Shown piece by piece: positions 1-10,133 of a DNA stretch of 36,132 nt. The DNA is from Thiococcus pfennigii (lineage in GTDB: Bacteria > Pseudomonadota > Gammaproteobacteria > Chromatiales > Chromatiaceae). Both the position numbers and the translations under genes were made by a program. Position 1 is the first letter of the stretch. Every line of letters begins with the position of its first letter. The stretch covers positions 1 to 36,132 of the forward strand of contig NZ_NRRW01000038.1 of assembly GCF_016583835.1 (NCBI RefSeq), read 5' to 3'. Below the pieces are notes generated by a model, which worked only from the letters and a program-made list of their open reading frames with translations, was not told the DNA's origin and made no database searches.

Positions 1-34
1 ACCCTACCCCTCCCACAACCCGGGCCGGCGCCCT

Positions 35-40
35 TATACT
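35..40 (+). promoter_or_regulatory. possible -10 box upstream of argG
   Basis: TATACT lies 31 bases before the argG start. No convincing -35 hexamer is seen 16-18 bases upstream (the sequence there is C-rich), so this is a weak promoter call. A GGAG ribosome-binding site at 61-64 with 7-base spacing supports the argG start. Confidence 0.3.
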
Positions 41-71
41 GAGCGATCAAACCTTCCTGTGGAGCTCGTCG

Positions 72-1304
<1,233 letters not shown>

Positions 1305-1334
1305 GGCGCCTCGCCGGACAGCGACGAGACCGCG

Positions 1335-2846
1335 ATGCCAACCCCGAAACCCGTCACGGTGCCCCTGCCGCACGCCCTCTATCGGGCCGAGCAGCTGCGG
1401 CTGCTCGAGCGCACGGCGATCGACGCGGGTCGCCTCGCCGACGGCGAGCTGATGGAGCGGGCCGGTCGGGCGGCCTACCGGCGGCTCCGCGCGCACTGGC
1501 CGCAGGCGCGCGCGATCACCCTCCTCTGCGGCGGCGGCAACAATGCCGGCGACGGCTACGTGGTCGCGCGCCTGGCCTTGGCCGACGGCCTCGCGGTGCG
1601 GGTCATCGCCCTCGCCGACCCGGACGGGCTGCGCGGCGATGCCCTGGCCAAGGCCGTCGCCTGGCGCGACGCCGGCGGTGGCATCGCGCCCGAGCCGGCC
1701 CTGCCGGCGCGCACCGACGTCATCGTCGATGCGCTGCTCGGCACCGGCCTCGGGCGCGATGTCGAGGGCCGGTGGGCCGAGGCGATCCGCGCGGCCAACG
1801 CCCACGCGGCGCCGATCCTCGCGATCGACGTCCCCTCGGGCCTCGATGCCGACACCGGGGCCGCGCGCGGCACCGCGATCGAGGCCGACGCGACCGTCAC
1901 CTTCATCGGCCTGAAGCCGGGCCTCTTCACCGGGGCCGGACCGGACTGCTGCGGCCGGATCCATTTCGACTCCCTCGACATACCAGCGACCGTCTACGCC
2001 CGCACCATCGCCGCGGCACGGCGCATCGACTGGTCCGCCCAAGGCCATCGGCTCGCGCCCCGCCGACGCACGGCGCACAAGGGCGACAACGGCCATCTGC
2101 TCGTGATCGGCGGCGCCCCCGGCCTCACCGGTGCGGCACGCCTCGCTGGCGAGGCGGCCCTGCGCGCCGGCGCCGGCCTGGTCACGATCGCGACCCACCC
2201 GGCCCATGCCGCCTGGCTGAACCTCGGTCGCCCGGAGCTGATGTGCCGCGGCGTCGAGACCCCGGCCGACCTCGCCCCGCTGATCGAGCGGGCCGACGTG
2301 ATCGCGCTCGGTCCCGGCCTCGGCCAGGATGCCTGGGGCGAGCCCCTGTGGCGCGCCGCCCTCGATGCCGAGCGCCCGCTCGTCGTCGATGCCGACGCCC
2401 TCAATCGGCTGGCCTGGGCGCCGCGGTGCAGCGACGACTGGATCCTGACGCCCCACCCGGGCGAGGCGGCGCGCCTGCTCGGCGGCCGCCCTGCCGAGGT
2501 GCAGCGCGACCGGATCGCCGCCGCCCGCACCCTGCAGCGGCGCTTCGGCGGTGTCGTCGTACTGAAGGGTGCCGGCTCGATCATCGTCGGCCCGTCGCAG
2601 CGCCCCCCGGCGATCTGCAGCGACGGCAATCCAGGCCTCGCGAGCGGCGGCAGCGGCGACGCCCTGACCGGCGTGATCGGCGCACTGCTCGCGCAGGGGC
2701 TCGCGCTCGAAGAGGCCGCCGAGGCCGGTGTCTGCCTGCACGCCGCGGCCGGCGACGCGGCGGCCGAGGCCGGCGAACGCGGCATGCTCGCGGGCGACCT
2801 GATCGCGGCGCTGCGCGGCACGCTGCGCTCGGTCGAGGGTAGATGA
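1335..2846 (+). CDS. nnr: bifunctional NAD(P)H-hydrate epimerase / ADP-dependent (S)-NAD(P)H-hydrate dehydratase
   Basis: Nnr (YjeF) repairs hydrated NADH and NADPH. The N-terminal domain epimerises R- and S-hydrates, and the C-terminal ribokinase-like domain dehydrates the S form using ADP. The epimerase motif GGGNNAGDGYV is at residues 66-76. The dehydratase half starts near residue 230 (KGDNGHLLVIGG) and contains the GGSGDALTG nucleotide-binding loop near residue 436. At 503 residues it has the usual two-domain length. Its stop overlaps the tsaE start in an ATGA junction. The nnr-tsaE-amiC order is common in gammaproteobacteria. Confidence 0.95.
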   Translation: MPTPKPVTVPLPHALYRAEQLRLLERTAIDAGRLADGELMERAGRAAYRRLRAHWPQARAITLLCGGGNNAGDGYVVARLALADGLAVRVIALADPDGLRGDALAKAVAWRDAGGGIAPEPALPARTDVIVDALLGTGLGRDVEGRWAEAIRAANAHAAPILAIDVPSGLDADTGAARGTAIEADATVTFIGLKPGLFTGAGPDCCGRIHFDSLDIPATVYARTIAAARRIDWSAQGHRLAPRRRTAHKGDNGHLLVIGGAPGLTGAARLAGEAALRAGAGLVTIATHPAHAAWLNLGRPELMCRGVETPADLAPLIERADVIALGPGLGQDAWGEPLWRAALDAERPLVVDADALNRLAWAPRCSDDWILTPHPGEAARLLGGRPAEVQRDRIAAARTLQRRFGGVVVLKGAGSIIVGPSQRPPAICSDGNPGLASGGSGDALTGVIGALLAQGLALEEAAEAGVCLHAAAGDAAAEAGERGMLAGDLIAALRGTLRSVEGR

Positions 2847-3334
2847 TCCGCCTGCTGCTCGAGGGTGAGGCCCGCCAGGAGGGGCTCGGCCGCCGCCTGG
2901 CAGTGCTCCTCGGCGGGCGCGTGCTGGTCTTCCTCGAGGGCGATCTGGGCACCGGCAAGACGACGCTGGTGCGCGGCATCCTCCAGGGCCTCGGCCATAC
3001 CGGCGCCGTCAAGAGCCCGACCTATACGCTGATCGAGCCCTACGAGCTCGCCGGGCGCAGCGTCTACCACCTCGATCTCTACCGCCTCGGCGATCCCGAG
3101 GAGCTCGACTACCTCGGGCTGCGCGACCTCCTGGCCGAGGACGCCCTGGTCCTCGTCGAGTGGCCCGAGCGGGGGGCCGGCGCCCTGCCCCCGCCGGACC
3201 TGCGGGTGCGCATCGCCTACGCCGGGGAGGGCCGCCGCCTCGAACTGGACGCCGGGACCGCGCGCGGCGAGGCGGCCCTGGCGGCCCTGGCGGCCAGCCC
3301 GCCCGGGCCAACGGATTCCTCGGCACGCCCTTAG
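2843..3334 (+). CDS. tsaE: tRNA N6-threonylcarbamoyladenosine biosynthesis ATPase TsaE
   Basis: TsaE is the small ATPase that works with TsaB and TsaD to place threonylcarbamoyl on A37 of ANN-decoding tRNAs. The Walker A sequence GDLGTGKTT is at residues 33-41, followed by the family motifs SPTYTLIEPYE and YHLDLYRL. The length is 163 residues, with an alanine/glycine-rich C-terminal tail that is less conserved. The start overlaps the nnr stop (ATGA), which implies translational coupling. Confidence 0.95.
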   Translation: MIRLLLEGEARQEGLGRRLAVLLGGRVLVFLEGDLGTGKTTLVRGILQGLGHTGAVKSPTYTLIEPYELAGRSVYHLDLYRLGDPEELDYLGLRDLLAEDALVLVEWPERGAGALPPPDLRVRIAYAGEGRRLELDAGTARGEAALAALAASPPGPTDSSARP

Positions 3335-3360
3335 GAGTTTCCCCTAATCCTTCGTTTTCA

Positions 3361-3390
3361 TTGGATACCATCCGAGGGGCGTGCTATTTT
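3361..3390 (+). promoter_or_regulatory. possible promoter upstream of amiC
   Basis: TTGGAT (3361-3366) and TATTTT (3385-3390) are separated by 18 bases in the 182-base gap between tsaE and the amidase gene. Both hexamers are imperfect. The gap suggests the amidase has its own promoter, but this placement is only a pattern match. Confidence 0.3.
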
Positions 3391-3516
3391 ACGAAGGCGA
3401 GCGCGGGTGCCATGGCCGAGGCCCTCGACGCCGCCACCGGCAGCACCGGACCGAGCGCGCGCCCCGGCCTGCGATCCGCGAACCATCTCACCAAGGAGCT
3501 TCCTCGGGGCAACGCG

Positions 3517-4824
3517 ATGAAACAGCTGATCGCGCTCTTGTTGTTGGCGACCTTGTCGCTGCCGGCCTTGTGCCAACAGGTCGACGTGCGGGGGACGCGC
3601 GTCTGGACCTCGCCGGATCAGACGCGCCTGGTCGTCGACGTCAGCGGTCCCGTCACCCACCGGGTCGCCCCGTTGCAGAATCCCGATCGCCTGATGATCG
3701 ACATCGCCGACGCCCGGCTCGTCGGCAAGCTGCCGCACGTCGACTCCGCCGATCCGCTGCTCTTGCGCCTGCGTGCCGGCTCCCCCGATGGCCGGGGCCT
3801 GCGCCTCGTGCTCGACCTCAAGCAGCAGGTGCGCGCCAAGAGCTTTCTGATGCCGCCCAACGAGCGCTACGGTCATCGGCTGATCGTCGATCTCCTGCCG
3901 AAGGACGGTCCGCGCCCGATCCTCGCCGGCAACGGCACGGGGATATCCCCCGGGGCGGCGTTGCGCGACCTGATCATCGCGATCGACGCCGGTCACGGCG
4001 GCGAGGACCCGGGCGCCATCGGCCCGGGCGGCACCCTCGAGAAGGACGTCACCCTCGCGATCGCCCGTCGCGTCGCCGAACTGGTCCGGGCGACGGCCGG
4101 CATGCGGGCTGTCATGATCCGCGACGGGGACTACTATGTCGGCCTGCGCGAGCGCGCCCGACTCGCCCACGACGAGCAAGCAGATCTCTTCCTGTCGATC
4201 CACGCCGACGCGTTCCACGATGCCCGGGTCAGCGGCGCCTCCGTCTATACCCTCTCCTCCCACGGCGCCACCAGCGAGGCTGCGCAGTGGCTCGCCGAGC
4301 ACGAGAATCGCGCCGACCGCATCGGCGGCATCGACTTCAAGGACCCCGACGACGACCTCAACCGCGTGCTCTTCGAGCTCGCCGTGAACGGCGCGATGGA
4401 ACACAGCCAGTACGCCGCCGAGCAGATGCTGGCAAAGCTCGGCTCGGTCGGCCCGCTGCACCATCCCGGGATCCAGCAGGCGCGGTTCGTCGTCTTGAAG
4501 TCCCCCGACGTCCCCTCGATGCTGATCGAGACCGCCTTCATCTCGAACCCGAACGACGAGAAGCGGCTATGTGACCCGGCCCATCAGGAACGCATCGCCC
4601 GGGCGATCTACGAGGGCATCAAGGCCTATTTCGCCCTGCATCCTCTACCTGGGACTCACCTCGCGGCCGGCGGCGCGCCGCGCCATCACCGGATCCACCG
4701 CGGCGACACCCTGGTCGGGATCGCCCGCCGCTACGATGTGAGCGTGCACTCGCTGCAGACCGTCAACAGCCTCGACAGCGACCGGATCCGGGTCGGCGAC
4801 GTCCTGACGATCCCGGAGAGTTGA
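3517..4824 (+). CDS. amiC: N-acetylmuramoyl-L-alanine amidase, AmiC type, with AMIN and LysM domains
   Basis: This is a periplasmic zinc amidase that removes stem peptides from peptidoglycan during daughter-cell separation. The 435-residue protein starts with a signal peptide (residues 1-19, hydrophobic LIALLLLATL, likely cleavage after A-L-C). An AMIN domain follows at about 22-125, and the Amidase_3 catalytic domain with zinc-ligand motifs IDAGHGGEDPGA, a glutamate in TLEKDVT, and SIHADAF. A C-terminal LysM repeat (HRIHRGDTLVGIARRYDV) binds glycan. The frame is open from 3160, but the ATG at 3517 is the only start that gives a signal peptide. An AAGGAG lies 18 bases upstream, which is rather far. 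A C-terminal LysM is common in gammaproteobacterial homologues outside the enterics. Confidence 0.93.
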   Translation: MKQLIALLLLATLSLPALCQQVDVRGTRVWTSPDQTRLVVDVSGPVTHRVAPLQNPDRLMIDIADARLVGKLPHVDSADPLLLRLRAGSPDGRGLRLVLDLKQQVRAKSFLMPPNERYGHRLIVDLLPKDGPRPILAGNGTGISPGAALRDLIIAIDAGHGGEDPGAIGPGGTLEKDVTLAIARRVAELVRATAGMRAVMIRDGDYYVGLRERARLAHDEQADLFLSIHADAFHDARVSGASVYTLSSHGATSEAAQWLAEHENRADRIGGIDFKDPDDDLNRVLFELAVNGAMEHSQYAAEQMLAKLGSVGPLHHPGIQQARFVVLKSPDVPSMLIETAFISNPNDEKRLCDPAHQERIARAIYEGIKAYFALHPLPGTHLAAGGAPRHHRIHRGDTLVGIARRYDVSVHSLQTVNSLDSDRIRVGDVLTIPES

Positions 4825-4861
4825 ACGGGGCCACTCGCGGCCGGCGAGCAGCGGCCGGCAC

Positions 4862-7510
4862 TCAGGCCGGGCGTTCGCCGAGGGTCTTAGACGCGACTTC
4901 GTAGACGTCCTTCGAGAGCTCCTCGACGGCGACGATGCGCTCGAGCTGGGCGCGCATCAGGGCCTGGCGGGCCGGGTCGTAACGCCGCCAGCGGGCCAGG
5001 GCCTGGAGCATGCGAGAGGCGATCTGCGGGTTCAGCGGGTCGAGCTCCAGGACGCGGTCGCCGAGGAAGCGGTAGCCGGCCCCGTCGGCGGCGTGGAAGC
5101 GCACCGGGTTGAGGCTGCAGAAGACCCCGACCAGGCTGCGCAGCCGGTTGGGGTTGCGCAGCGTGAAGGCCTCGTGGCCGAGCAGGGCCTCGACCCGCGC
5201 GAGCGTATCGGGGCGCTTGCTGGCGGCTTGGACGGCGAACCACTTGTCGAGGACCAGCGGATCGGCGGCCCAGCGCCGGTAGAAGGTGTCCAGGGCCCGC
5301 TCGGCGGGCGCACCGCCGACGTCGACGAGGAGCCCGAGGGCGGCGATGACGTCGGTCATGTTCGCGCCCGCGTCGAATTGGGCCGCGCACAGGTCGACGG
5401 CCTCTTGGTCGCCGTCCTGCATCAGGTAGCCGAGCGCGAGGTTCTTCAGCGCCCGCCGGCCGATCGCCGCCGGGGTCGAGGCGTAGGGGCCCGGGTCGCG
5501 ATGCGCCTCGTAGACGGCGCGCAGCTCGCTGCGCAGGGCGGCGAGGATCGCGTGCCTGAGGCCCTCGCGGGCACGGTGGATGCCGTCGACGTCGACGACC
5601 GCCATCTGTTCGCCGAGGTGGGCCTCGCTGGGCAGCGTCAGGACCTCGGCGCGCAGGGCCGGATCGGCGTCGGCATCGGTGAGCGCCCGACGGAAGGCGG
5701 CGATGAAGCCCGCGGGCACCTGGGCCTCGGGCTCGGCGACGCGGCGCAGCAGGAGCCGCTGGGCGAGCGTCTGGGCCGCATCCCAGCGGTTGAAGCCGTC
5801 GCTGTCGTGGGCCATCAGGAACAGCAGGTCGTCGTCGCTGTAGTCGTAGCGGACCTTGACCGGTGCCGAGAAGCCGCGCAGCAACGACGGCACCGGGCGC
5901 GCCCGCAAGCCGACGAAGCGGTAGCTGGTCTCGTCGCGGCGCAGCTCCAGGAGCCGGGTCCCGCTCGGTGGCTCGGCCGTGTCGTCGGCGGTCCGCAGCG
6001 GCAGATCGCGCCCGTCGGCATCGAGCAAGCCGACGGCGACCGGGATGTGCAGCGGACCGAGGCTCGCCCGGTTCGCCCTCGGCACCGTGCGTTGGCGGAA
6101 CGTCAGCGTGTAGACGCCGCCGGCGGCGTCCCAGGTGTCGGTGACGGTCAGCTCGGGCGTGCCGGCCTGCGCATACCAGCGCATGAACTGGGTGAGATCC
6201 CGCCCGCTCGCCTCCTCCATGCAGCGCACGAAGTCCTCGATGGTCACGGCCTGGCCGTCGTGGCGGGCGAAGTAGAGGTCGGTCGCGCGGCGGAAGGCCT
6301 CCGGGCCGAGGAGGCGCGCCTGCATCCGCACCAGCTCGGCGCCCTTCTCGTAGACGGTGGCGGTGTAGAAGTTGTTGATCTCGATGTAGGCGTCGGGCCG
6401 CACCGGGTGCGCCAGGGGGCCGGCGTCCTCGGGGAACTGGCGGGCGCGCAGCGTGCGTACGTCGGCGATGCGCTTGACGTCGCGCGCGCCCATGTCGGCG
6501 GAGAATTCCTGGTCGCGGAAGACGGTGAAGCCCTCCTTCAGGCTCAGCTGGAACCAGTCGCGGCAGGTGATGCGGTTGCCGGTCCAGTTGTGGAAGTACT
6601 CGTGGGCGATGACCGCCTCGATGCCGAGGAAGTCCTGGTCGGTCGCCGTGTCGGGCCGCGCCAGCACGTATTTGGCGTTGAAGACGTTGAGGCCCTTGTT
6701 CTCCATCGCACCCATGTTGAAGTGGCTGACGGCGACGATCAGATAGACCTCGAGGTCGTACTCGCGCCCGTAGCGCTCCTCGTCCCAGCGCATCGCCTGC
6801 TTCAGCGAGCGCATCGCGTGGTCGCACTTGTCGTGGTTCTCCGGCTCGACGTAGAGGCGCAAGGCGACCTCGCGGCCCGAGGCGGTCGTGAAGCGGTCGG
6901 CGACCTCGTGCAGGTCGCCGGCGACCAGTGCGAACAGGTAGCAGGGCTTGGGGAAGGGATCTTCCCAACGGGCCAGGTGCCGGCCGCCGCCGAGGTCTTC
7001 GGTGCCGGCCGGGTTGCCGTTGGCGAGCAGGACCGGGTAGCGGCCCTTGTCGGCGACGAGCGTCGTCGTGTAGCGGGCCATCACGTCGGGGCGGTCGAGG
7101 AAGTAGGTGATGCGCCGGAAGCCCTCGGCCTCGCACTGGGTGCAGAGGAGCGCGCCGGACTGGTAGAGCCCCTCGAGCGCGGTGTTGCGCTGCGGGTGGA
7201 TGCGCACGCGGGTCTCCAGTCGGAAGCGATCCGGCACATGGTGCAGGATCAGCGCCTCGGGCTCGATGCGATACTCGGCGGGCGGCAGGGGCCGGCCGTC
7301 GAGCGCGACCTGCTCCAGCTCCAACTGCTCGCCGTCGAGACGCAGATCACCGTCGCCGCGCACCGCCGCCGGGTTGCGGCGCATCTCCAAGGACGCCTCG
7401 ACGCGGGTCGTCTCGGCGGCGAGCTCGAAGCGCAGCTCGACGCGGTCGATCAGGAACTCCGGCGGGCGGTAGTCCTTCAGATGGATCGTGGGTGGTCTGT
7501 TGCGATACAT
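4862..7510 (-). CDS. pepN: aminopeptidase N (M1 family zinc metallopeptidase)
   Basis: PepN is a cytosolic broad-specificity aminopeptidase in the last step of peptide breakdown. The 882-residue protein carries the exopeptidase motif GAMEN, the zinc motif HEYFH (His303, Glu304, His307) and the third ligand Glu in the downstream segment SLKEGFTVFRDQEF. The length is close to the E. coli enzyme. The reading frame extends 23 codons further upstream from a TTG, but the ATG at 7510 is preferred because TGAGG (positions 7516-7520) lies just upstream and the protein then begins like other PepN proteins. It is convergent with amiC and divergent from grxC. Confidence 0.96.
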   Translation of the reverse strand: MYRNRPPTIHLKDYRPPEFLIDRVELRFELAAETTRVEASLEMRRNPAAVRGDGDLRLDGEQLELEQVALDGRPLPPAEYRIEPEALILHHVPDRFRLETRVRIHPQRNTALEGLYQSGALLCTQCEAEGFRRITYFLDRPDVMARYTTTLVADKGRYPVLLANGNPAGTEDLGGGRHLARWEDPFPKPCYLFALVAGDLHEVADRFTTASGREVALRLYVEPENHDKCDHAMRSLKQAMRWDEERYGREYDLEVYLIVAVSHFNMGAMENKGLNVFNAKYVLARPDTATDQDFLGIEAVIAHEYFHNWTGNRITCRDWFQLSLKEGFTVFRDQEFSADMGARDVKRIADVRTLRARQFPEDAGPLAHPVRPDAYIEINNFYTATVYEKGAELVRMQARLLGPEAFRRATDLYFARHDGQAVTIEDFVRCMEEASGRDLTQFMRWYAQAGTPELTVTDTWDAAGGVYTLTFRQRTVPRANRASLGPLHIPVAVGLLDADGRDLPLRTADDTAEPPSGTRLLELRRDETSYRFVGLRARPVPSLLRGFSAPVKVRYDYSDDDLLFLMAHDSDGFNRWDAAQTLAQRLLLRRVAEPEAQVPAGFIAAFRRALTDADADPALRAEVLTLPSEAHLGEQMAVVDVDGIHRAREGLRHAILAALRSELRAVYEAHRDPGPYASTPAAIGRRALKNLALGYLMQDGDQEAVDLCAAQFDAGANMTDVIAALGLLVDVGGAPAERALDTFYRRWAADPLVLDKWFAVQAASKRPDTLARVEALLGHEAFTLRNPNRLRSLVGVFCSLNPVRFHAADGAGYRFLGDRVLELDPLNPQIASRMLQALARWRRYDPARQALMRAQLERIVAVEELSKDVYEVASKTLGERPA

Positions 7511-7665
7511 GATAACCTCAGGCGACGGCCGGGGCGTGGTCGGCGGGGGCCGGCGATAAGCGCTGTCTCCGGTCGGCAACGGCGGTTTTCAAGCCGCAGG
7601 CGGCACCCACCGGGCGGCGCCGACCGGCTTGGCATGGCCATTGACGATAACCCGAGAGCAACGGC

Positions 7666-7920
7666 ATGGCGAAGGTTTTGTTGTACACGACGGCTACCTG
7701 CCCCTACTGCACCCGGGCGCTGCGGCTGCTGACGCGCAAGGGCGCGACCTACGAGGAGATCCGCGTCGACGCCGACCCGCGGCAGCGCGAGACCATGGTG
7801 GCACGCAGCGGCCGCGAGACGGTGCCGCAGATCTTCATCGACGACGCGCACGTCGGCGGCTACGACGATCTCGTCGAGCTCGACATGGCCGGCGAACTCG
7901 AATCGCGGCTCGCGCGATGA
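7666..7920 (+). CDS. grxC: glutaredoxin 3 (GrxC)
   Basis: This is a dithiol glutaredoxin that reduces disulfides and glutathionylated proteins using glutathione. The 84-residue protein has the active site CPYC at residues 12-15, the cis-proline segment TVPQIFI and the glutathione-contact region GGYDDL. Its stop overlaps the hslR start (ATGA), so the redox protein and the ribosome-recycling heat-shock protein are probably cotranscribed. Confidence 0.95.
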   Translation: MAKVLLYTTATCPYCTRALRLLTRKGATYEEIRVDADPRQRETMVARSGRETVPQIFIDDAHVGGYDDLVELDMAGELESRLAR

Positions 7921-8321
7921 CCGGCGAGGCGGGCTCGCCGGAGACGATCCGCCTTGACAAGTGGCTCTGGGCGGCGCGCTTCTTCAAGACCCGGCAGCTG
8001 GCGGTCGAGGCGATCAACGGCGGCAAGGTCCATGTCGACGGGCTGCGCGCCAAGCCCGGCAAGGCGGTACGGGTCGGCGACCGCCTGACGATCCACAAGG
8101 GGTCGCTGGCCTGGGAGCTGGTCGTGCGGGGCATCAGCCGCCAGCGGCGCGGGGCACCGGAGGCGGCGCTCCTCTACGAGGAGGATGAGGCCAGCCGCCT
8201 GCGCCGTCAGGCCTTGGTCCGCGAGCGCCGCGAGCAGGGCCTCGGCGACCCGCCCAAGGGCCGCCCGACGAAGCGCGACCGGCGCGAGATCGAGCGCTTC
8301 AGGCGCGGCGCCGAGACCTGA
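7917..8321 (+). CDS. hslR: heat shock protein 15 (HslR), S4-domain RNA-binding protein
   Basis: Hsp15 binds free 50S subunits that still carry a nascent peptidyl-tRNA and helps recycle them. The 134-residue protein has the S4 domain at its N-terminus (RLDKWLWAARFFKTRQLA, then GGKVHVDGLRAKPGKAVRVGD) and the basic tail usual for this family (KGRPTKRDRREIERFR). The start at 7917 overlaps the grxC stop. In E. coli the gene is heat-inducible; no sigma-32 promoter was recognised here. Confidence 0.93.
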   Translation: MTGEAGSPETIRLDKWLWAARFFKTRQLAVEAINGGKVHVDGLRAKPGKAVRVGDRLTIHKGSLAWELVVRGISRQRRGAPEAALLYEEDEASRLRRQALVRERREQGLGDPPKGRPTKRDRREIERFRRGAET

Positions 8322-8336
8322 CCCGGGGCCGGCGCG

Positions 8337-8795
8337 ATGGATGACGAGACCCTGCTGAGCGCCTACCCCGAGGTCGACGGACGCCTCTGCCCGTTCGAGA
8401 AGGGCATCCTCGCAACCCAGGCCGGCTGCCGGCAGGCGCGGCGCTTCTGCGTCGCCGAGCGCCTCGGCGTGCGCTGCAATACGGACGCCGCCCACGCGCG
8501 CTGCCGCACCTTCATCGACCTCGTGCGCCGCCAGGCGCGCTTCGCGCTGAGGACGCTCGATCCCGAGGCGGCCCTGACCCACGCGAATGCGGTGCGGATC
8601 CAGGTCGGCGCCCTGCGCGGCGTGCGTACCCTGCTCGCGCCGACGGTCCCGGCGCGGGCCCCGATCGTCGACATCGACGGGCTCCTGCGCGCCGCCGCCA
8701 ACCGCTTCGAGGACCTCGACGGGCTGCCGTGGCCGCCCATCATCCAGCAGATCGCCGCCTACGAGGGAGGCCGGCCGAGCCGCCGCAGCCGCTGA
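8337..8795 (+). CDS. small protein with five N-terminal cysteines, function unknown
   Basis: I do not recognise a named family. The 152-residue product has cysteines at positions 18, 31, 38, 47 and 56, all in the first 60 residues, within CPFEKG, AGCRQARRFC and RCNTDAAHARC. That spacing could hold a metal or Fe-S cluster, or structural disulfides. The rest is mostly helical and arginine-rich, without a signal peptide or membrane segment. It starts 15 bases after hslR and probably shares the grxC-hslR transcript, so a role linked to thiol redox or stress is possible but is only an inference. Codon-position GC bias looks coding. Confidence 0.75.
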   Translation: MDDETLLSAYPEVDGRLCPFEKGILATQAGCRQARRFCVAERLGVRCNTDAAHARCRTFIDLVRRQARFALRTLDPEAALTHANAVRIQVGALRGVRTLLAPTVPARAPIVDIDGLLRAAANRFEDLDGLPWPPIIQQIAAYEGGRPSRRSR

Positions 8796-8852
8796 GGCCA
8801 CTGTCGGGTGGCGGCGCGGTACCCGGCGCGGCCGTGCCGGTCTGCGCCGGGG

Positions 8853-9190
8853 CCATAGGGCCGTAGGTCGGGTTAGGCGCGCCGCACGGCCTTTTATGAG
8901 AAATGGCAGGGTGCGCGCGCCGTAACCCGACAGCGGCCTCGGTGGGGGCCGCGTTGGTGGTCGTCGGGTTACGCCCCGAGTGCATGGCGGGATGCGCTGC
9001 GCTTTCCCGCCCTACGTTCTACGGCCCCGGCGATACCGGCACGGCCCGTAGGTCGGGTTAGGCGCGCCGCACAGCCTTTTATCAGAAACGACAGGTTGCG
9101 CGCGCCGTAACCCGACGCGGCCTCGGTGGGGGCCGCGTTGGTGGTCGTCGGGTTACGCCCCGAGGGGCTAACCCGACCTACGGGCCGTGC
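8853..9190. repeat. cluster of dispersed palindromic repeats (GTCGGGTTA family), tandemly duplicated
   Basis: The 474-base gap 8796-9269 has no gene and is dominated by this repeat. Two copies of a 65-bp element bounded by GTCGGGTTA and TAACCCGAC lie at 8867-8931 and 9052-9116. Each is followed by a GC-rich linker and a second palindrome beginning GTCGGGTTACGCCCC (8963 and 9147). The second of these is complete, closing with GGGGCTAACCCGAC at about 9179. The two modules repeat with a period of about 185 bp. Related copies occur at 18928-18998 and 31551-31869. The structure resembles REP/BIME-type elements. Confidence 0.85.
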
Positions 9191-9269
9191 CGATCATTGA
9201 CTGGGCGAGCAGAGCGGCGACAATGGCACCCCTGCGGCGACTCCAGCATCATGACCGGCAGCATTCGTT

Positions 9270-10025
9270 ATGAACCTCGCCCCCCTCGACGGTGCCCGCC
9301 ATCTGCTCAGCGGCATGCGCCTGATCATGCAGCCTCGGCTGCGCCGATTCGTCGTCGTCCCGGTCCTTGTAAACACGGCGATCTTCGCCGCGGCAATCGC
9401 CTACGGCTGGATGCAGTTCGCCGATCTGATCGCCTGGCTGCAATCGCTGGTACCCGGCTGGCTGGAGTGGCTGACCTGGCTCCTCTGGCCGCTGTTCGCG
9501 ATCGGCCTGCTCGTCGTCGTGTTCTTCACCTTCGGGCTGCTCGCCAATCTGATCGCCGCGCCGTTCAATGGGCTCCTCGCCGAGGCCGTCGAGCGCCACC
9601 TGACCGGCCAGGCCCCGGGCGACGGCGGCGGGCTGCGGGAACTGCTGGGCGAGCTCGGACCGACGCTGCTCGACGAATTGCGCAAGCTCGGCTATGCGTT
9701 GCTCTCGGCGATCCCCTTCCTGATCCTGTTCCTGATCCCCGGGCTCAACATCGTCGCGCCGCTCCTGTGGTTCCTCTACTCGGCCTGGGTCCTCGCCGTG
9801 CAGTATGCCGACTTCCCGATGGGCAACCACGGCCTCAGGTTCCGCGAGCAAAGGGCGCGGCTGCGGCAACGGCCGTTCCTGTCGCTGGGCTTCGGCGCGG
9901 CGACGCTCGCGCTGACATCGGTGCCGATCGTCAACTTCTTGGCGATGCCGAGCGCCGTCGCCGGGGCCACCGCGCTGTGGTTGCGCGAGCTGGCACCCGA
10001 GCGGAGCGCGAGCGCCGTCGACTGA
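9270..10025 (+). CDS. cysZ: CysZ-like membrane protein (EI24 family)
   Basis: CysZ is an inner-membrane sulfate transport protein that supplies sulfate for assimilation. The 251-residue protein has several hydrophobic segments (VVVPVLVNTAIFAAAIAY, WLLWPLFAIGLLVVVFF and two more near residues 140-180 and 210-235). It also carries family motifs near the N-terminus (GMRLIMQPRLRRFVV) and LIAAPFNGLLAE. No other sulfate-assimilation gene is nearby. The start is the ATG at 9270; no strong ribosome-binding site is visible. The repeat cluster immediately upstream leaves only about 80 bases for a promoter. Confidence 0.85.
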   Translation: MNLAPLDGARHLLSGMRLIMQPRLRRFVVVPVLVNTAIFAAAIAYGWMQFADLIAWLQSLVPGWLEWLTWLLWPLFAIGLLVVVFFTFGLLANLIAAPFNGLLAEAVERHLTGQAPGDGGGLRELLGELGPTLLDELRKLGYALLSAIPFLILFLIPGLNIVAPLLWFLYSAWVLAVQYADFPMGNHGLRFREQRARLRQRPFLSLGFGAATLALTSVPIVNFLAMPSAVAGATALWLRELAPERSASAVD

Positions 10026-10133
10026 TCGCCCGGCCTCGCAGGACGGGCGCACTTTGCGCCCACTCGCCTCTTGGGGGACACTAGCGCCTGCCGTCGGCCC
10101 ACACCGTCATTCGCCAAGATCGATTCCAAGCAT

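Noticed and set aside
5093-7732. A long plus-strand open frame antisense to pepN
   Set aside because: It mirrors codon-position GC bias of pepN and encodes no recognisable protein.
8796-9269. Insertion sequence or transposon
   Set aside because: There is no transposase frame or target-site duplication; the region is built of short palindromic repeats.
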